Of a stretch of 56,587 nucleotides of DNA, positions 54,563-56,587 are shown piece by piece (the first letter of the stretch is position 1; each line of letters starts with the position of its first letter). This DNA comes from Gammaproteobacteria bacterium (GTDB taxonomy: Bacteria; Pseudomonadota; Gammaproteobacteria; HK1): positions 1 to 56,587 of the forward strand of contig JAJEAD010000058.1 in the NCBI GenBank assembly GCA_022824305.1, written 5' to 3'. A model generated the notes under the pieces. It was not told the origin of the DNA, made no database searches, and worked only from the letters and a program-made list of their open reading frames with translations. The translations under genes and the position numbers were made by a program.

Positions 54563-54790
54563 ATGCCGGAGACCCGGGGCGCCGCGCTGATTGATGGCAG
54601 CCTCAGTTTCAGACGCCTTCTCACCCGCCTCTACTCCCGCCTGCTCTCTCCCACCCATCCCGGTGACGAGCCCCTCGACACCCTGCTCATCTCTCTGCCC
54701 ATGTCTGGGGCGCGACGGCAAACTCTCTTCCGTCGACTGGCACGTCCGATCGTCCTTGAGTCTTCTGCCGGTGAGATCCCTCCACCGTGA
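54563..54790 (+). pseudogene. Truncated 5' copy of the GT25 gene, unit 2
   Basis: The ATG start gives 75 codons with ETRGAALIDGSLSFRRLLTR and EPLDTLLISLPMSGARRQTL, then runs into the leader of unit 3 and stops. The reading frame is preserved across the shared part, so it could be translated as a short peptide. Confidence 0.65.
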
Positions 54791-54834
54791 ACCGCGGCAG
54801 CCTTTCCCCACCGACCCGGCTCCGGCATCCGGGA

Positions 54835-56587
54835 ATGCCGGAGACACGCGGCGCCGCGCTGATCGATAGCAGCCTCAGTTTCAGACGCCTGCTCACCCGC
54901 CTCTACTCCCGCCTCCTCTCTCCCACCCATCCTCCCGGTGGCGAGCCCCTCGACACCCTGCTCATCTCCCTGCCCGTGTCGGAGGCGCGGTGGCAGACCC
55001 TCCTCCGTCGACTGGACGCCGATAGCTGGAGGCTCTCGACTCTCGACGCCTGCTATCCCGCCGATGCGGAGTCCTTGAGCGAAGCGGAGTGGAAGCGCTT
55101 CCACGCCATGGCCGATCGGCTGCGGCCCGGTCAGCGGGGCTGCTTCCTGAGCCATCGGCGAGCCTGGCTGCGGGCGCGGGAGAGCGCCGCTCCCCTCACC
55201 ATCGTCCTCGAGGACGACGTCATCCCGCTCTACGAGGCGCGCCCCTCCCTTCCCGCGTTGCCGGAAGGCCTCGACCTGCTCTACCTGCACCACTTCGCGC
55301 AGCGCATCCCCACCGCGCCGCGCTTGCTGGCGCAGCTCTACTTCGCTCCGATCGAGAGCCTGATCCGTCCCTTCCGGGTCTTTCCCGTCGACGAGGTGCT
55401 GGCCTCGCACTGCGGGAAGCTCCGTCTCGGCGCGATGCCCGGCAGCGCCTACGCGGTCACGCCGGCCGGAGCCGACAAGCTCCTCTCCCTCTTCGACGAG
55501 GTCGGCAACTACGACCACTGGGACGCCGTCGTGCTCCGGCACGCGACGAGCGAGGCGGTGCATGCGCGCATGCTCCCGCACATCCGCTCCGACGCGCTCT
55601 GGTTCTACCGGGGACAGGCGCCGGAGCGGGCGTGGTCGAGACGGGCCTCCATCTCGATCAACGCGTACGCGATCTATCCGCCGCTCTTCCTCCACGACCA
55701 CGAGGCCCCGTCGGTCAAGCTCGAGGTGCCGGCTCCCGCCGCCCCGCCCGCCGGCGAGTCCGGGAAGGCGCGCCCGCGCTCGATCGCTGCCGGAGCCGGC
55801 CGCCCGGCGCAGGGAGGGGAAGCGGCCGAGGCCGAGGGCAGGGCGCGCACCTGGCTGCTCTGCGGCATTCCCCGTTCCGGCAACGGCCTGTGCTGCCGGC
55901 TGGTGGGCGCGTTGCCGGACACCGTGGCCCTGTCGCAGCCCTACCATCCCCATTGCACCTTCGACGGGGTCCGCCTCGGCAGCCTGCCGCGCGCGCCGGG
56001 GGAGGCGAGCCTCCGCCTCGGCGAGTTCACCCGCCTGGTGCGCAAGCAGATTCTGGAGGAGGGGCGGGCGCCCTCGCACCAGGTCGGGGGAGGGCTCTAC
56101 GACAACATCATGGCCGCGGAGCGGGATGCGGACTCAGGTCTTCGCGAGCGCCGGGGAGAGTGGGGCTCGGTCGCGGTGACCAAGCCCCTGACGGAGCGTT
56201 TCACCCTGTTCATGAGCCAGCCCGCGGTGTTCTCGGCCCTGCTCCCGGCCCTGGCCGAGAGATTCGGGTGTCTCGCCCTCGTGCGCAATCCCCTCTCGCT
56301 GCTCGCCTCCTGGCAGACCGTGAACCTGCCCTTCAACCGGGGACGCATCGCGGGGGCGGAGCCCTACGATCCGGAGCTGCGGCGCACCCTGGACGAGGAG
56401 CCGGATCGCCTGCGAAGGCAGCTCCTCATCCTCGACTGGTTCTTCGCCCGCTTCGCAAGCCACCTGCCCCGCGACGACGTCATCCGCTACGAGGACCTCG
56501 TCGAGAGCGGCGGCGCCGCGCTCTTCCGCCGGCTGGGCCACGAGGGCGCCCCGGCCGTGGCGCTTAAGAGCCGCAACGACAGCGCCC
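54835..56587 (+). CDS. Glycosyltransferase family 25 / sulfotransferase-like fusion (3' end outside window)
   Basis: At least 584 residues, open to the window edge. The N-terminal GT25 domain (about residues 35-270) shows DTLLISLPVSEARWQTLLRR, the GCFLSHRRAW motif (about residue 102) and LEDDV (about 125), as in LPS glycosyltransferases. A low-complexity linker (about 300-335) leads to a sulfotransferase-like domain: LLCGIPRSGNGLCCRLVG (about 341), which resembles the PAPS 5'-phosphosulfate loop PRSGT, then VAVTKPLTERF and LVRNPLSLLASW (3'-phosphate loop region). This suggests one protein that adds and sulfates sugar on a surface glycan. ATG 54835 lies in the third tandem repeat unit. Confidence 0.8.
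   Translation, partial: MPETRGAALIDSSLSFRRLLTRLYSRLLSPTHPPGGEPLDTLLISLPVSEARWQTLLRRLDADSWRLSTLDACYPADAESLSEAEWKRFHAMADRLRPGQRGCFLSHRRAWLRARESAAPLTIVLEDDVIPLYEARPSLPALPEGLDLLYLHHFAQRIPTAPRLLAQLYFAPIESLIRPFRVFPVDEVLASHCGKLRLGAMPGSAYAVTPAGADKLLSLFDEVGNYDHWDAVVLRHATSEAVHARMLPHIRSDALWFYRGQAPERAWSRRASISINAYAIYPPLFLHDHEAPSVKLEVPAPAAPPAGESGKARPRSIAAGAGRPAQGGEAAEAEGRARTWLLCGIPRSGNGLCCRLVGALPDTVALSQPYHPHCTFDGVRLGSLPRAPGEASLRLGEFTRLVRKQILEEGRAPSHQVGGGLYDNIMAAERDADSGLRERRGEWGSVAVTKPLTERFTLFMSQPAVFSALLPALAERFGCLALVRNPLSLLASWQTVNLPFNRGRIAGAEPYDPELRRTLDEEPDRLRRQLLILDWFFARFASHLPRDDVIRYEDLVESGGAALFRRLGHEGAPAVALKSRNDSA

Larger units (their letters stand above)
54195..55010 (+). repeat. 272-bp tandem repeat array, three units
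   Basis: Three diverged copies have equivalent points (GCCGGTGAGA) at 54223, 54495 and 54767, a period of exactly 272 bp. A partial junction copy precedes the first. Each unit carries a leader, a start codon and about 60 codons of the same N-terminus. The third runs into the full gene at 54835. Confidence 0.88.

Noticed and set aside
54195..55010. 272-bp tandem array considered as satellite or integron cassettes
   Set aside because: No attC-like sites or integrase are seen, and each unit keeps the same reading frame as the GT25 gene N-terminus.

Overview
The window is GC-rich, densely coded bacterial DNA with many start/stop overlaps. It most resembles a gammaproteobacterium: a long type II secretion (T2SS) operon runs in the order E-F-G-H-I-J-K-L-M-C/N-D (close to the Xanthomonas xps order), and there are ArfB and YbgA-type proteins. 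Genus and species cannot be read from the sequence.

Layout. (1) About 0.3-7.3 kb, minus strand: one operon for a heme-copper enzyme. It holds two small membrane proteins, a CuA subunit II, a B-family-like subunit I, heme O synthase, a SCO copper chaperone, a cytochrome b / ferredoxin / FlpD-like fusion and a small membrane protein. Subunit I keeps the metal-ligand histidines but has Gln where oxygen reductases have the cross-linked Tyr, so it may be a nitric oxide reductase relative. A second SCO gene follows on the plus strand. (2) About 8.5-19.1 kb: a mixed accessory stretch with a NYN-domain protein, a Fic protein with an altered catalytic His, an ECF sigma remnant, a MORN-repeat protein, a phytanoyl-CoA dioxygenase-like protein, a Uma2 nuclease, a glutathione transferase, a B12-dependent mutase-like protein, ArfB, a rhodanese and a DUF523/DUF1722 protein. 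(3) About 19.2-36.8 kb: an exported protease region. It holds two trypsin-like proteases, a papain-like protease, a metzincin, a serpin lipoprotein and a second lipoprotein. The four proteases share a roughly 230-residue module made of two related halves. A lower-GC island (about 30.8-34.65 kb) with an IS630-type element, a TPR/HEPN gene pair, a degenerate tRNA-like sequence and hairpins interrupts this region. (4) About 37.2-38.4 kb: a Rieske oxygenase. (5) About 38.4-51.9 kb: the T2SS operon, interrupted by a Uma2 gene, a small membrane protein and an inverted cassette of tandem coiled-coil membrane proteins flanked by copies of neighbouring sequence. (6) About 52-53.9 kb: a strongly initiated exported protein with paired promoter-like repeats upstream and a textbook terminator downstream. 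(7) About 54.2-56.6 kb: a 272-bp tandem array of 5' gene ends leading into a glycosyltransferase-25 / sulfotransferase fusion that runs off the window.

Working together (inference): the T2SS could export the module-bearing proteases and perhaps the abundant exported protein, while the serpin lipoprotein protects the cell from its own or foreign proteases. The heme-copper operon looks self-contained, with its own heme O synthase and copper chaperone. Dispersed palindromic repeats, duplicated gene fragments and tandem 5' ends show repeated small-scale rearrangement.
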